Shown: positions 23,131 through 34,000, counted from the stretch's first letter. The stretch is 64,000 bases of DNA from Plasmodium vivax (GCF_000002415.2 NC_009918.1:1967769-2031768), one strand, 5' to 3'. Program-made: numbers and translations. The notes: generated from the letters alone by a model not told the origin.

Positions 23131-24815
23131 AAGGGCAGCAGTGAGTGGCATCGCTGGAACGGTTTACTTTTTTACATTACACAGTTAATACGATGCGCAT
23201 CATTTGCGTAGTAAAAGTTTGTAGGCACACACGAAGGCCGTACGGCACGTTTTTTTGGCATTTTTTTAATATTTTTTTTACGTTTCTGCGTTTATCTGTC
23301 ATGTGTTCACGTAGGTATGCACATGTCCGAACGTATGCGTAGCCAATATACGTGTTTCATGTTCCCTTCGTGTGTACCCTCACACGTGCGTTTAATGTTT
23401 AGACCAATTTAGCAATACGTGTGGCCAAATTCGTTTTGCAAAGTTTACCCTTTTTTTTTTAACCTTCTGCGCATAATTGTGCTTGCGCAGTTTCTTTCAC
23501 TTTCCATTTCTTTTGTTTATCCTTTTTCGCACAAAAAGATAAAGCTGTTTTGGTTAAGTAAAAACGTACCATTTAACATTTGAATAACAGTCGAAAAGGA
23601 CGTTATTTTTTTTCTGCTACGCGATTGCGCGAAAAGGGAAAATGTGTTTATGGGAGATGAGCAACTGTTGCAACATTATTCATTCAGTAAAGATGAAGAG
23701 CCACTTTGGCGATATATAAATGTGATACGGTTTGAATAAAAAAATTACGGCGTGATATTTATGGCTTCTTTCTTTTTGCCATGCTGGGAATATAGCGCCA
23801 CAAAAATGTACGTTTTTTTTACTTGAGCGGAAAGTTGAAAAATGATTTTTTGAGCAGATTATGTTTACCGCGCGCAGTATGATCCTTTCACCTTCTATGG
23901 ATTTCACCATTGGTGCGTGTTTTAAGGGGCCTAGCGGAAAAAATACCAGCTGCATCATGATGAGTACATTACACTATAAACATATGCGGTATAAATACGT
24001 GTACTTTTTTTTTTTAAAACCGCGTAAAATACTGCGTATGCTTGAATTACTCGCTTGATTTTACCGTTTTGGCTACCCCATATTTTTTATGCAGCGTAAA
24101 GCAGAAAAATACCCCCATGGGGATTATATTTTTTTTTAAAAGCGTCAGCTCGGTTCTGCGTTTTGGCCCCTTTGCAATATATATAGGCGCATTTCGACAA
24201 AACGGAACAAGCTTTTCTACATAACGCGCAGAGCATGTATATGCATACAAGCGGGCACTTACCAGCAAGCGAATATATCCTACGCGCGTCAATTGGTGCA
24301 TACAACTTTGCGAAAGGCTAGCAAAAATTGGGAATACGCACAAAGCCTTTTCGCCATCACCGTAGAGGCAATCTTTCCCCCCCCACCATTTACCACTTCA
24401 ATCACCAGTGCGATGCCAAACTCGGCTTCGGATTACGCTTAAGCAGTTTTTAAGCAATTTTTTTTTTAACCGCATATATAGCAGTATATCGCTTCGTACA
24501 CAAATAATGCGCATCATATTGCGCGCATATGTAGCAGCGATGCCGCAGTGCAAGAGCTTAAGCATATAATGTAATGTAATGCAATATAACATAATGTATA
24601 ATTATGTACATTTCATTTTTAAAAAAAGGGAAGGTTAAAAATGATTAACGAATGAACGAAAATTTTTTAAGCAAAATAAAATTGCATCCATTTTTATATT
24701 TAAAAAAAACAAAATGCATACTTTTTTTTAATTTCATTTTTCTGTACAATTTTAATAAACAGGATTGAAAATTAAAAAAAAGTTCCATTTTATAATTTTA
24801 CCAAACCAGATCAGT
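23131..24815. other. Intergenic region between SR140 and S27a
   Basis: 3' flank of SR140 and promoter of S27a, both on the plus strand. It contains many short T and A runs (for example 23452-23461, 23270-23279, 24006-24016, 24460-24469, 24724-24731) and becomes very A/T-rich in the last 250 bp before the S27a start, as expected for a strong ribosomal-protein promoter in this genus. No gene seen. Confidence 0.55.
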
Positions 24816-26372
24816 ATGCAAATTTTTATAAACATCCCGCATGATGACTCCTTATGTATTGAGTCATCCAACGTTAGTAGCATCAGAAATGTGAAAGAGA
24901 AGATATCTGAGTTGAAAGGTTAGCAAAAAGGATATACATCGATCGCAGCCGTTTTTTTCTCCCCCTTTGTGTGGGATCTCTGCTCATAATATGCTTATTT
25001 TTTTTGTGTCATATATTTATGCCTCCACGTTTGTGTTAGCAGAACTGCGCTCAGTTTTTATTTTTTGTTTTTGACTCGTGAAAGTTGTACATGCGGTGTC
25101 ATTTTTTGAGCGGCTGTTTCTTCTGACCCGCGTGTGGAGTGTGGGCCAGGCTGCTCGCAGTGGCCAACCCAAGTGTACCACTCTGTACGTATGTATGTAT
25201 GTATGTATGTATGTATGCATTTATGTATATTTACATATCAACTCACGCTTTTTTCTTTTAACCCAACAAAATCGCGTAGGTATCCCTTGTGAGGTGCAAA
25301 AGCTGTTCAAAAATGGCCGCCAATTGGAAGACGAAGAGCTTATCGAACTTGACGAGGCTGAATTTGTAAGTTGAAAAAGAGAAAGCAACAAAGATGGAGT
25401 AAAATGTGCACCGTCATTAAGCTATACATTCGTTGTAGGTGACGGTGTAATGAGTGTCCATTTGTAGCGTTGGTGGTACCTCCCCGAGTGGGTGACTCCC
25501 CCCCAATGTGTATGTTAAGTGAGCGTATGAACCTGTTGCATATTTGTGGCATCCCATTTGGTGACCATTGCAATGGAGTGTAAATAAGAAAGAGAAAAGT
25601 AGCAACTTATTTCGTAGCTTACTGCACGAATGAGTGAAGAGGCAGCTGCTACTTCGTTCCCATTAATATATATGTGTACGAGTGGGTGACCACACGTTTG
25701 TGCTGTATTGTGTGAACTACCTACGTGGTGCATTTTCCCACGAATGGTCTGCCTCGATAATGTAAAATTTTTATTTTTTATGATGATAAAACATGTCAAA
25801 AAGCAAGTAGGGACATGAGAATATAAAATATGTTCGAGTTTATAATATCTGAAAAAATAAAAATGTACATTCTGTTGCTTATCGTGTTTTTTTGTGCGCG
25901 TTATTTGGCGTAAGTGAAGTTTGTTGATTTGCCTACTATTTCGTTTGGAGCTGCATGGAAGTGTCTCTCTTGAGGGAGAATAGATACATGTCCCATTTTA
26001 CATTATGCAGAGCTTGTAACGCTGTGAGTTTTCTCTCCTTGATGCACCATTTCATGTCATGCGAATTACTCATTTGTGTGACCTCCCTCCATTTATTGCA
26101 ACCCCCTTCAGGAGTACACCATAGACTTAACGTTCGGATTACTTGGTGGTGGCAAAAAAAAGAAAAAGAAAGTTTACAAGAAACCCAAAAAGGAGAAACA
26201 TAAGAAGAAAAAGGTCAAATTGGCTGTACTTAAGTTTTACAAAGTTGGGGACGATGGAAAAGTGTTCAGATTGAAAAAGCAGTGTGACAATTGTGCACCT
26301 GGCACCTTGATGGCTGCTCATTTTAATAGGGAATACTGTGGAAGATGCCACCTCACCATTATGAAAAAATAG
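24816..26372 (+). CDS. RPS27A: Ubiquitin-like/40S ribosomal protein S27a fusion (eS31) with a degenerate ubiquitin part
   Basis: Three exons: 24816-24918, 25280-25365, 26112-26372 (450 nt, 149 aa); introns are about 361 and 746 bp, long for this window. Residues 1-76 align with ubiquitin without gaps, starting MQIF and ending in GG followed by an extra G and the lysine-rich S27a linker. The ribosomal part has the C-X2-C...C-X2-C zinc ribbon (C121, C124, C139, C142), which in eS31 sits at the beak of the small subunit. In other eukaryotes the ubiquitin is cleaved off and acts as a folding chaperone. Here the ubiquitin is strongly diverged: K6 is N, K11 is D, K33 is L, K48 is R, K63 is F, L8 is P, I44 is F, V70 is T, R72 is G and R74 is L, while K27 and K29 remain. 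The domain is therefore unlikely to serve as working ubiquitin. Confidence 0.92.
25189..25217. repeat. (GTAT)n microsatellite in S27a intron 1
   Basis: About seven uninterrupted GTAT units, intronic, about 60 bp before the acceptor of exon 2. A likely length polymorphism. Confidence 0.85.
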
Positions 26373-27772
26373 ACCAATTAATATATCGCATAAGCGTTGT
26401 TTAAAGGCGTTTTTTCAATAAGTTTTTTTCTTTTTTCTTACCCCCATACGGCTTACCCTTTCCGTTTTCTTTTTTTCTTTTTTTCTTTTTTTCTTTTTTT
26501 CTTTTTTCCTTTTTTTTTTTTTTTAACTGCATATTTAAAGAACATACGGTAAAAGGCTAAGAATTATGAATTAACAATGTTACAGTTTAATTAGTTAAAG
26601 AATGCACTCCGCGTGTTTTCTGTCCGGTGTTGTGCAATTGGCAGGGGCGAATGGGCAAATCGAAGCAACGGCGTGTGGGTAAAATAATGCCGGCGCGATT
26701 TGTGAAGGCTTAACGGCCCAGTGCAAGTGTACACATATCTGTTTCACTTGTGGTGAAGCGTGTTAAAGGTAGCCAACTGGGCGAACTGCGTCCATTTTTA
26801 TGCCAGTATTAAGCGCTCTTCACCCTTCGCCACAAGGGGGGCACACATTATAGCGTTCAAAGCGCGCTCAAAAATGGTGAACAGTTTTAAGGTAAAAAAT
26901 GTTCCCCTATGTGAAACATTTGACAATGCTCAAAGAACGGAGAAGCGCTTTTCAAATTTTTGCTTTCCCAATTTGAAAAAAGAAAAAAAAAATTGATGAA
27001 AAGGTAAAAGATGCTTTTGCAAATGTATGGTTAAAAGGGGGAGAGGAATTTTTTTTCTTTTTTTTATTTTCCCCATCAGGGAGCGCAGAATGTTTGGAAA
27101 ATTTGTGCCATTCGAATGTACATATGGTACTCAATGCGTTTACGCTATATGTTAAGCTTGCCGTGGGAAATATACTGGTGAAGTTTGGTCATGTCATGCG
27201 GGCTGTGTTTCATTTTGTTAAAAAGAACACGAAAAGGGGCATTTGCGCGTTCCTTAAAAAAGGGAAATTGCTTTTATATTTTACATTCTTTTTAACGTTA
27301 TGATGTTTTGTTTTTATTTAAAAAAAAAATAAATTGATGATAGCAGCAGAGGGGTCCCCATTCATTTCGTCAGTGATATCACGCAAGAGGAAGTATTTTT
27401 TAAAACGTCAGAAAACTCAGTCACGTTTTATCATGGCCAGAGTTTAAGAAACGGCGGAAGAACAGAAGACTGCTTAGCTGGCGTATACACAGTTATATAT
27501 GACTGACCAGAATGGGCTATTCGAATAACCGTTGCATCCGTGACGTGGGTGAAACGAGAAAAAGTACATTTTAATGGAATGCCACCCGGGAGCCTGCGTG
27601 CGAAAGGATGAACTGAATGTCGCCTCACGTAGTGCAAATTTATTACATAGACCACCCCTACGTGAGTGCAAGTGTAAATGCTGGTGGGCGGCCCATACAG
27701 TTACGCATATTTACTCATGCCCATGTGCAGCAATACAATTACGCGTACTTACTCGTGCCCGCGAACGCCTAA
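26373..27772. other. Intergenic region between S27a and WBP4
   Basis: It begins with the S27a 3' flank, including a pyrimidine tract of 8-bp units (C followed by seven T) at about 26470-26525. The rest is mixed sequence with A/T runs; ORFs of 60-90 codons show no motif. No gene seen. Confidence 0.55.
26466..26526. repeat. (C T7)n pyrimidine tract in the S27a 3' flank
   Basis: About five 8-bp units of C plus seven T, ending in a longer T run, roughly 95 bp after the S27a stop. A slippage-prone tract, possibly involved in 3'-end formation. Confidence 0.6.
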
Positions 27773-29419
27773 ATGACGGATTACTGGGTGAGCACAAAGA
27801 AGCACTACTGCGAAACGTGCAACTGTTGGCTGTCTGGGCACAGGGTTAACATAAAGAATCATGAAAAGAGCGCGAGGCATATCGAGAATTTAAAGAAAGT
27901 GATCAGCGAATCGTTTAAGAGGAAGGAACAGGAAACGAAAGAGAAAGAGTTCCTCGAAAGGGAGCTAAAAAAATTAGAAAATGTGGAAAGGAAAGTGCTG
28001 TCTGATTTGAATAAAAATGGGACATCCCCTCATCGAAGCGGCGACATCAGTTTGAATGTTTCGAATGCGCACTCCAAGAGTAGAAGTGGCAATCAGAGCA
28101 GCAGCAATAATGAGGGGGTTAACACAAGTAGTACCTCCCCTAGTAGCAACCCAGCTAGCCGCAAAAACAAAAAGTGGGTTCCAATGATACATGAAGATAC
28201 TCGTTCTTTAGTATTCTTCAATAGACTGAAAAACGAAATTGTGCACGAAAAGCCAAAAGATTTTTTCGAAGATTTCCCCGAACATGAATCATTTGTGGAG
28301 CAAAATGGATGGTACAAATACTTTGATTATAACTCCAACAGTTTTTACTACTTCAATATTTACAGCTCGAAAAGTGTGTGGGAGTATTCACTCAGCAGGA
28401 TAAATAGCTTGATGGATTTTATCAATCGATGTGAACAGGCTGCACAGAAAAATATAAGTTCTGGTAATCCCGCAGAAGTTGCAAGTCTGAGTATGCATGC
28501 GGGCCCCGTGGCCAGTCAGCATCATCTCCATTTGGGTGGACCCCCCTACTACGTGAATTACTCGCAAATGTTCACCCCGCAGAGTTACAGTGTATATGCT
28601 ACGAACAATCCGTTAAGCAATCCGGCAGGGACCGCGCCGCAGATGGTTGAAAGTACAAAAGAGGGGATGATTCAACAGAGCAGTGACAACGGCGATGGTA
28701 ATATTCCTGTGTGTGATGGGAGTCGTGTGCACAGTAGTACCCATTATGGTAAAGTACACGATGCATCTCCAGCGAAGTTGGCCGATCGGGTTGGTGAAAA
28801 TGGAGGAAGAATCGCAAAAGAAACGGACGCCCAAGAAGGAAGCAATGCAATGGAGGAAGGAAATCCAAAGGAGAATCCCCCATATGAAATGAGCGAAAGG
28901 GGATTTAAAGAGAGTAGTACACATTTTGAAGGGAAGAAAAAAAAGGCGAACATTTCTTTATCGTTTAAGAAGGCAGAAGGTGTAGGTACACCTCCGCATG
29001 GCAGGAAAGAGAATGAAAAAAGTAACATGGGGGGAGGGGACCAACTTGTGGAAAGCAGTACCGCTCAACAGGACGAGAGTGCCAAACCTGGCATGTGGGA
29101 AGTGGTGGAGAATAATGATGTAGAGACAATTTCAAATGAGCATATAGAACAAATTTTTTACAACGTCAAATCGAAGGAGGAAATTGAAAAGGAAAAAATT
29201 GCACAGCTAGAGGAAGATATTCGCTACGAATATTCTGAATATAATGAATTTTATATAAAAAAAAAAGAATTAGAAAATGAGGAAATATATTTAAACCAGG
29301 AATTCAAATTCGTGGACAAGCCTATATATAAGAAAGCCATTGATAAGAATCGTGACAAGAAGGTGGACTTTGCCAAGCGCAGCATTAAGGGAATGAAGAA
29401 TAAAAAAAAAATCTCATAG
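27773..29419 (+). CDS. WBP4: WW domain-binding protein 4 homologue (WBP4/FBP21), spliceosomal
   Basis: Single exon, 548 aa, ATG at 27773. The N-terminus MTDYW..KKHYCETCNCW is the U1-C/matrin-type zinc finger of WBP4, with C13, C16, H30 and H36 as ligands. A charged coiled helix follows (about 37-80). A single WW domain lies at about 174-208: NGWYKYFDYNSNSFYYFN..SKSVWEY, with both signature Trp residues and the Tyr/Phe block. WBP4 joins the spliceosome at the B complex and is released before activation; its WW domain binds proline-rich ligands in splicing factors. Animal WBP4 has two WW domains; only one is seen. The middle (about 210-450) is Ser/Gly/Glu-rich and disordered-looking. The C-terminal helix (VKSKEEIEKEKIAQLEEDI and the segment after it) is the most structured part of the tail and may bind the Brr2 helicase, by analogy with human FBP21 (inference). 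Confidence 0.88.
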   Translation: MTDYWVSTKKHYCETCNCWLSGHRVNIKNHEKSARHIENLKKVISESFKRKEQETKEKEFLERELKKLENVERKVLSDLNKNGTSPHRSGDISLNVSNAHSKSRSGNQSSSNNEGVNTSSTSPSSNPASRKNKKWVPMIHEDTRSLVFFNRLKNEIVHEKPKDFFEDFPEHESFVEQNGWYKYFDYNSNSFYYFNIYSSKSVWEYSLSRINSLMDFINRCEQAAQKNISSGNPAEVASLSMHAGPVASQHHLHLGGPPYYVNYSQMFTPQSYSVYATNNPLSNPAGTAPQMVESTKEGMIQQSSDNGDGNIPVCDGSRVHSSTHYGKVHDASPAKLADRVGENGGRIAKETDAQEGSNAMEEGNPKENPPYEMSERGFKESSTHFEGKKKKANISLSFKKAEGVGTPPHGRKENEKSNMGGGDQLVESSTAQQDESAKPGMWEVVENNDVETISNEHIEQIFYNVKSKEEIEKEKIAQLEEDIRYEYSEYNEFYIKKKELENEEIYLNQEFKFVDKPIYKKAIDKNRDKKVDFAKRSIKGMKNKKKIS

Positions 29420-31017
29420 GGCGAGATGAGCGTGTGTACTTATGCGCGTGTGTGAGTGCGCTCGTGTGTGTCTGTGTATGGTGATGTGACCCTCCAAAGG
29501 GGCATCGCCCACTCTACGTTTTGAAAACTCTCCGAAAAGTTCACAATTTTTTTTGCCAATTTGAATGTGCCCATTGGTACATAAATGTATGTGCGCAGTT
29601 ATGTCTATACTGTGTGTAGTGTAGCGTGTTTCCTTAAAATGCGCTTCTTTTTTTTGCGTTAAACCAAGACGGTACTCCCACTCAAAGGGGGAGTTACTCA
29701 AAACGCGGCTTGTTCTTGCACCTACGTTTTGTACTTATTTTTTTTTGTTGTTTTGTGCTTATTAAAGCGGTAAATATGGGGTCTTTAATTTTTTTTTTAA
29801 ATTCCACGTATGGATATACACATGTACACATTTTTAGTAATGTCATAATAATTAAACATTTGAAAAAAAAAATGATAAAATTATAAACATTCCCATGATT
29901 ATATCAGAGGGAATTGCAAAACGGGTTGCGCCTTTTTGTAGTGGAATGCGCACACTTGGTGAAGCATAACGGGGAGAGCGGTTATTTCTTTTAAAACGTT
30001 ACACATAGGAAGATTGTTAGTGGGGGGTTGCCGCTAGCACTTCCTGAGTGTGTAGTACAATCGCATAAACGTCTTAGGGGAGTGTTGCCTGCGCGGGTGT
30101 GCTGAATTATAATGCCGCTAAACAAAATGGGGCAAATTTCGCGAGAGCGGGGGAGAAAGTTTGAGGCTGAATTTTTACGCGATGAGGGTGGCGGCAAGCG
30201 GTTTAAGCAGTGTACGGCGCGCGGTCCGCAAGTGCTGCGGGGAAAAAAATAAAAAAAAATGTAAATATAAATATACGTATAATATAAATGCATATCCATA
30301 TATGTACACTTTTAAAAGGTGAAAATTATCTTTAAGCACTTGGAATAATTTTCTTACGTGCCCTTCAGAACCATGGCAGCAGAAAATACGCGTTAAACGC
30401 ATGCCAATTTGACGTACAAATCAAGGCAAAAAAAAAAAAAAAAAAAAGAGCGAATTTCATCTTCGTATTAGATTGTTCATACGTACTTAGAAATGTTCAC
30501 CCTGATTAGGCAAATTTGAAAGGAGTAAGGGGGGAACAGCTAAATGCGTCCCTAAGGCTGCCAACTGTCCCTTTAGCGTTTTCGTTAAGGCATTATTCAC
30601 AAATATGCACATAATGTACATTTGCTACGGGTGCCTCTTCGCCTTTTTAAGAACGCTCTAGATAGTCAAGCAAGCGTAGCGGCACACAGTACGCAGTTTA
30701 TTGTACTTTACGTTATGGGCTTTGCTACATAGTAGAAATATTGCTAGTTTTTGAGAGTCCCTTTTTTGGGGGTAGCACACATACTATTTGCGGCTATTCA
30801 TCATATCGGCCCATTTTCATCCCTTCCGTGTGCACATCAGTTTAGTGCTTTCCAGTAGCGCGAAGCCGCGTTAGGAAGTGCAGCTGGGAAGTGAAGTTTC
30901 GAGGAGGGGCGGAAAAGGCGCAACACACGTACCGCTTCGCATCCGCGTTACATACCTCGTTACATACCGCGTCACATACCTCCTCGCACACCGCAATCGC
31001 CGCTTTCGCCCGAGAAG
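29420..31017. other. Intergenic region upstream of RPN6
   Basis: 3' flank of WBP4 and promoter/5' UTR of RPN6. It has a poly(A) run at about 30428-30446 and, just before the RPN6 start (about 30945-31000), degenerate gttacatacc-type units with 10-12 bp spacing. No gene seen. Confidence 0.55.
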
Positions 31018-32865
31018 ATGGAAGGCTTCGAAGAGATCGAGAACGCGTACAAGGAGATAGAGGGCGAGATCATCAAGACAGTGGAGGGGCTGTGCGGAGG
31101 CAATTACCTCCAAATCAAGGACGAAGTGATCATGCCGCACATGAGCGAAAGTCTAATCAACAAGATTATCCTGTTGAACAGACACATCAACGATAAGAGC
31201 AACGAAGAGGAATTCGAGAAGAAGGTGACGAACGAAAAGGTGATGCAAATAAATGACAAGTTGATATATCTAGTGTGCGATTACTACATTAATAAGAAGG
31301 AGATTGACAATTTAATTAACTTTACGTCGAGTAATGAGAATTATTTTAATGTGTTGCCTCAAGCGAAAACAGCCAAGTTGATAAGGAACATCGTGGAAAA
31401 GATATCAAAAAAGATTAGGAACGTGAGTATGCTGTATATAATATTTAAAAAGTACATGAATTGGGCATATGAAAAGAAAAGGAATTTTTTAAGATGCCGG
31501 ATAGAGGTAAAAATAATCATTTTGTTTATCCTAAAGCAGAAGTACAAAACGGCGCTGAGTTTAATCGAGCGGTTGTTGAAGGAGGTGAAAAAGGTGGACG
31601 ACAAAACGTTGTTACTCGAACTGTACATCGTGGAGACCAAAATTTACATGCTGCTGAAGAATTCCACCAAGATGAAGGCATCGCTCACCTTTGCGAAGAA
31701 CATTGCCAATACGATAAACACGGCCATTTATATTAATAGCGAAATAGACTTGCTCTCGGGGATACTGTTTATATACGAGAAGGATTATAGAAGTGCGTAT
31801 ATTTACTTGTACGAATGCTACGAAACGTTGTACACGTATATTTATAATAGCCACAATAATACGTTAGACTTTCTGAGCAAGAAGAATAACGACTTTTACG
31901 CGGTTATTATACATAATATAATTAACACCAGCACGATATCTTCGCAAAATAAAACGAAGAGTATAAGTCAAATTAGCCCGTTTTTGCTCTCCTTCTACAC
32001 GTTTTACGAGTACTACGATAGCAGCAATAGCATTCTCAATTTGGACGAAATGAATATCTGCTCGGGTAATGCCAACTTAATATACAGCGATGTGATATGT
32101 ACCATCAGCTCGAGCTACCAAGAACTGGAGGAAGAAAAGGTCTTCTGCATTACCAACCCAATTGAGCTAAATTATGAAATGATGAAAAATTTGACATTAG
32201 ATAATTACGGAAATTTGATAGAAGCCAAAGCGAGCACCAACATATTGGATAACTCTATTTTTATCTTTCCAGAAGATAGCTCCATATGTGGAAATTTCGG
32301 CCTAAATTTAAATATCGAAAATTTAAAAATTATTGTCCCTTTGAAGTACATGCTTCTGTGCAAAATTTTGGAGGAAAACAACAGAAAGGACATCAACAAT
32401 ATTCTGTGTGAACATAATAAGCTAAATTACATCCCAAATAAGGAAATTCAAATTCTGCTGGACATATCAAAATGTTATGAAAACAGGTCACTTGACGTTT
32501 TTGAGAATATCATCAAAATTAATATTTTCCTCATCAATGTGGATAAAGTGATTTACAACTACTTGAAGGAGCTGTACGAGTTGTTGCTGGAAAAAAATAT
32601 TTTAAAAATTATCGAAGCGTATAGCTGCATCGACTTGAACTACATCGGCCAGAAACTGAACCTTGATTTGAACAAAATCATCTCCAAGCTATCCGAAATG
32701 ATCCTGGATAAGAAGCTGAATGCCACGCTGGACCAGAACGTCGGGATTTTGATTCTCTACGAGGACATGCCCGAGACGAAGATGTACCAGAACGTCCTGG
32801 AAATCATAAACAACTTGACCGAGTCGGTGGACATACTCTACCAGAAGGCGCAGCTCACGGTGTAG
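31018..32865 (+). CDS. RPN6: 26S proteasome regulatory subunit RPN6 (PSMD11), with a family-unusual insertion
   Basis: Single exon, 615 aa, ATG at 31018. RPN6 is a lid subunit that clamps lid, base and 20S core together. The N-terminal TPR-like solenoid is clear: KRNFLRCRIEVKI, then a LIERLLKEVKKVDDKTLLLELYIVETKIY block, KMKASLTFAKNIANTIN and SGILFIYEKDYRSAYIYLYECYE all follow PSMD11. The C-terminal PCI domain begins at VPLKYMLLCK and ends with the winged helix DLNKIISKLSEMILDKKLNATLDQ and the terminal helix NLTESVDILYQKAQ. Between solenoid and PCI (about residues 270-435) is an insertion of roughly 160 residues rich in Asn, Ser and Ile, absent from the roughly 420-residue family norm. Expression is probably constitutive. 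Confidence 0.95.
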   Translation: MEGFEEIENAYKEIEGEIIKTVEGLCGGNYLQIKDEVIMPHMSESLINKIILLNRHINDKSNEEEFEKKVTNEKVMQINDKLIYLVCDYYINKKEIDNLINFTSSNENYFNVLPQAKTAKLIRNIVEKISKKIRNVSMLYIIFKKYMNWAYEKKRNFLRCRIEVKIIILFILKQKYKTALSLIERLLKEVKKVDDKTLLLELYIVETKIYMLLKNSTKMKASLTFAKNIANTINTAIYINSEIDLLSGILFIYEKDYRSAYIYLYECYETLYTYIYNSHNNTLDFLSKKNNDFYAVIIHNIINTSTISSQNKTKSISQISPFLLSFYTFYEYYDSSNSILNLDEMNICSGNANLIYSDVICTISSSYQELEEEKVFCITNPIELNYEMMKNLTLDNYGNLIEAKASTNILDNSIFIFPEDSSICGNFGLNLNIENLKIIVPLKYMLLCKILEENNRKDINNILCEHNKLNYIPNKEIQILLDISKCYENRSLDVFENIIKINIFLINVDKVIYNYLKELYELLLEKNILKIIEAYSCIDLNYIGQKLNLDLNKIISKLSEMILDKKLNATLDQNVGILILYEDMPETKMYQNVLEIINNLTESVDILYQKAQLTV

Positions 32866-33436
32866 CGTGTGGCGGTGTTAGAGAAGTTGGGTTGTGCATC
32901 AGTTAGGTTGTGCATCAGTTGGGTTGTGCATCAGTTGGGTTGTGCACACGTTGGCTGTGCTGCCGAGGCACACACACCTAGTGAACGAAAGGACGGGGGT
33001 GCATAAACGGAAGACCCCCTTATGGAGAAGAACCGTGCACCCATGGAGGGGATTCTTCGCCGCGGTTTTCATTTTGAAGGGATCGATTTTTTAAGAATCC
33101 AGGTGTGCGTATTACTGCTCAGGTATGCACCCTGCATGGTGTTAAATTTTTTTGCCTTTTTTCCCATGCGCAGTGTGTGGAGGCATTTGGGCTGCCGCAC
33201 CTTTGCGCAACTTTTAAATTTTTTCTGCAGTGTGTTGTATTTTTCCATTCCATACTAAAAAAACAAATTATAAAATGTGCACGCGCAGGGAAGAGTCACG
33301 AAATGGTGAATAAAAGTGATTAAAAAAAAAAAATAAAAAAAATAATAACATAAAATAATAACATATGTGGTGGAGAAAAATCCAATCAAAGTGCACGCTG
33401 TCAAGCGCGAGGTCTGCGTGTGGGGAGAGAGGGGCA
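32866..33436. other. Convergent intergenic region after RPN6
   Basis: 3' flanks of RPN6 (+) and of the 187-residue gene (-). It contains the 16-bp array listed separately and an A/T-rich patch at 33240-33365. No gene seen. Confidence 0.55.
32886..32949. repeat. 16-bp tandem array in the RPN6 3' flank
   Basis: Four consecutive 16-bp units, consensus gttgggttgtgcatca, with only one or a few changes between units. It starts 20 bp after the RPN6 stop, so it is probably transcribed in the 3' UTR. Confidence 0.85.
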
Positions 33437-34000
33437 CTACTCGAGGTACCAGAACATGGGTCCTTCTCCCTTGGAGCCATCTGTCCTTTTGGGCATCCAG
33501 GGGAAGGAAGTGGACTTGTTCTTTATTATGTAATTACTTCCGTACATGCACATGGTGCAGTAAAATAAAACGAAGGACCATAAAAACCAGACAATTGATA
33601 CCTCCACTTTGTTGGCATCTTTGAGGTGTTCCGCGTCTGGGACGATTCTCTGCGGGTGTTTTTGCTTTAACCTGTTAAACAAAATTAATCGAAAGACATC
33701 CGTTCGTTCAGGGCCGTGGAAGGCACTTCCTCTCATCTTACTCGTTTTGGAACTACCCGAGTTTAAATCATTCATGGTTATTATTTTTCCATGATAGGTA
33801 CCATTTAGGTATGTAAACATATCACCTTCACCTTTATGGGCAAGTGGGCTGATCACTTTGGTTTTTTCCACTGGTTTTATAATATTTAGCAAATTCGATG
33901 GTGCGATATATTTCCACTGGTTGTAGTCATGCCATTTTCCTAAGTAGATGTGATTTCCTGCTAGGTTCCTTCTTGTTATGTTGAAAAGGCCCGACGCCAT
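33437..34000 (-). CDS. Conserved small protein with one transmembrane segment
   Basis: Single exon, 187 aa, ATG at 33998-34000 and stop TAG at 33437-33439. The sequence is rich in Trp, His, Tyr and Lys. One hydrophobic segment lies at about residues 133-155 (VEVSIVWFLWSFVLFYCTMCMYG), preceded by a basic soluble part and followed by a short Lys/Trp/Pro tail (FPWMPKRTDG, then FWYLE at the end). There is no signal peptide and no low-complexity tract, so the whole length looks constrained. Single-pass, Trp-rich proteins of this size are common among the apicomplexan-specific subunits of mitochondrial respiratory complexes and ATP synthase; that role is an inference from shape only. Function not recognised. 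Confidence 0.8.
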   Translation of the reverse strand: MASGLFNITRRNLAGNHIYLGKWHDYNQWKYIAPSNLLNIIKPVEKTKVISPLAHKGEGDMFTYLNGTYHGKIITMNDLNSGSSKTSKMRGSAFHGPERTDVFRLILFNRLKQKHPQRIVPDAEHLKDANKVEVSIVWFLWSFVLFYCTMCMYGSNYIIKNKSTSFPWMPKRTDGSKGEGPMFWYLE

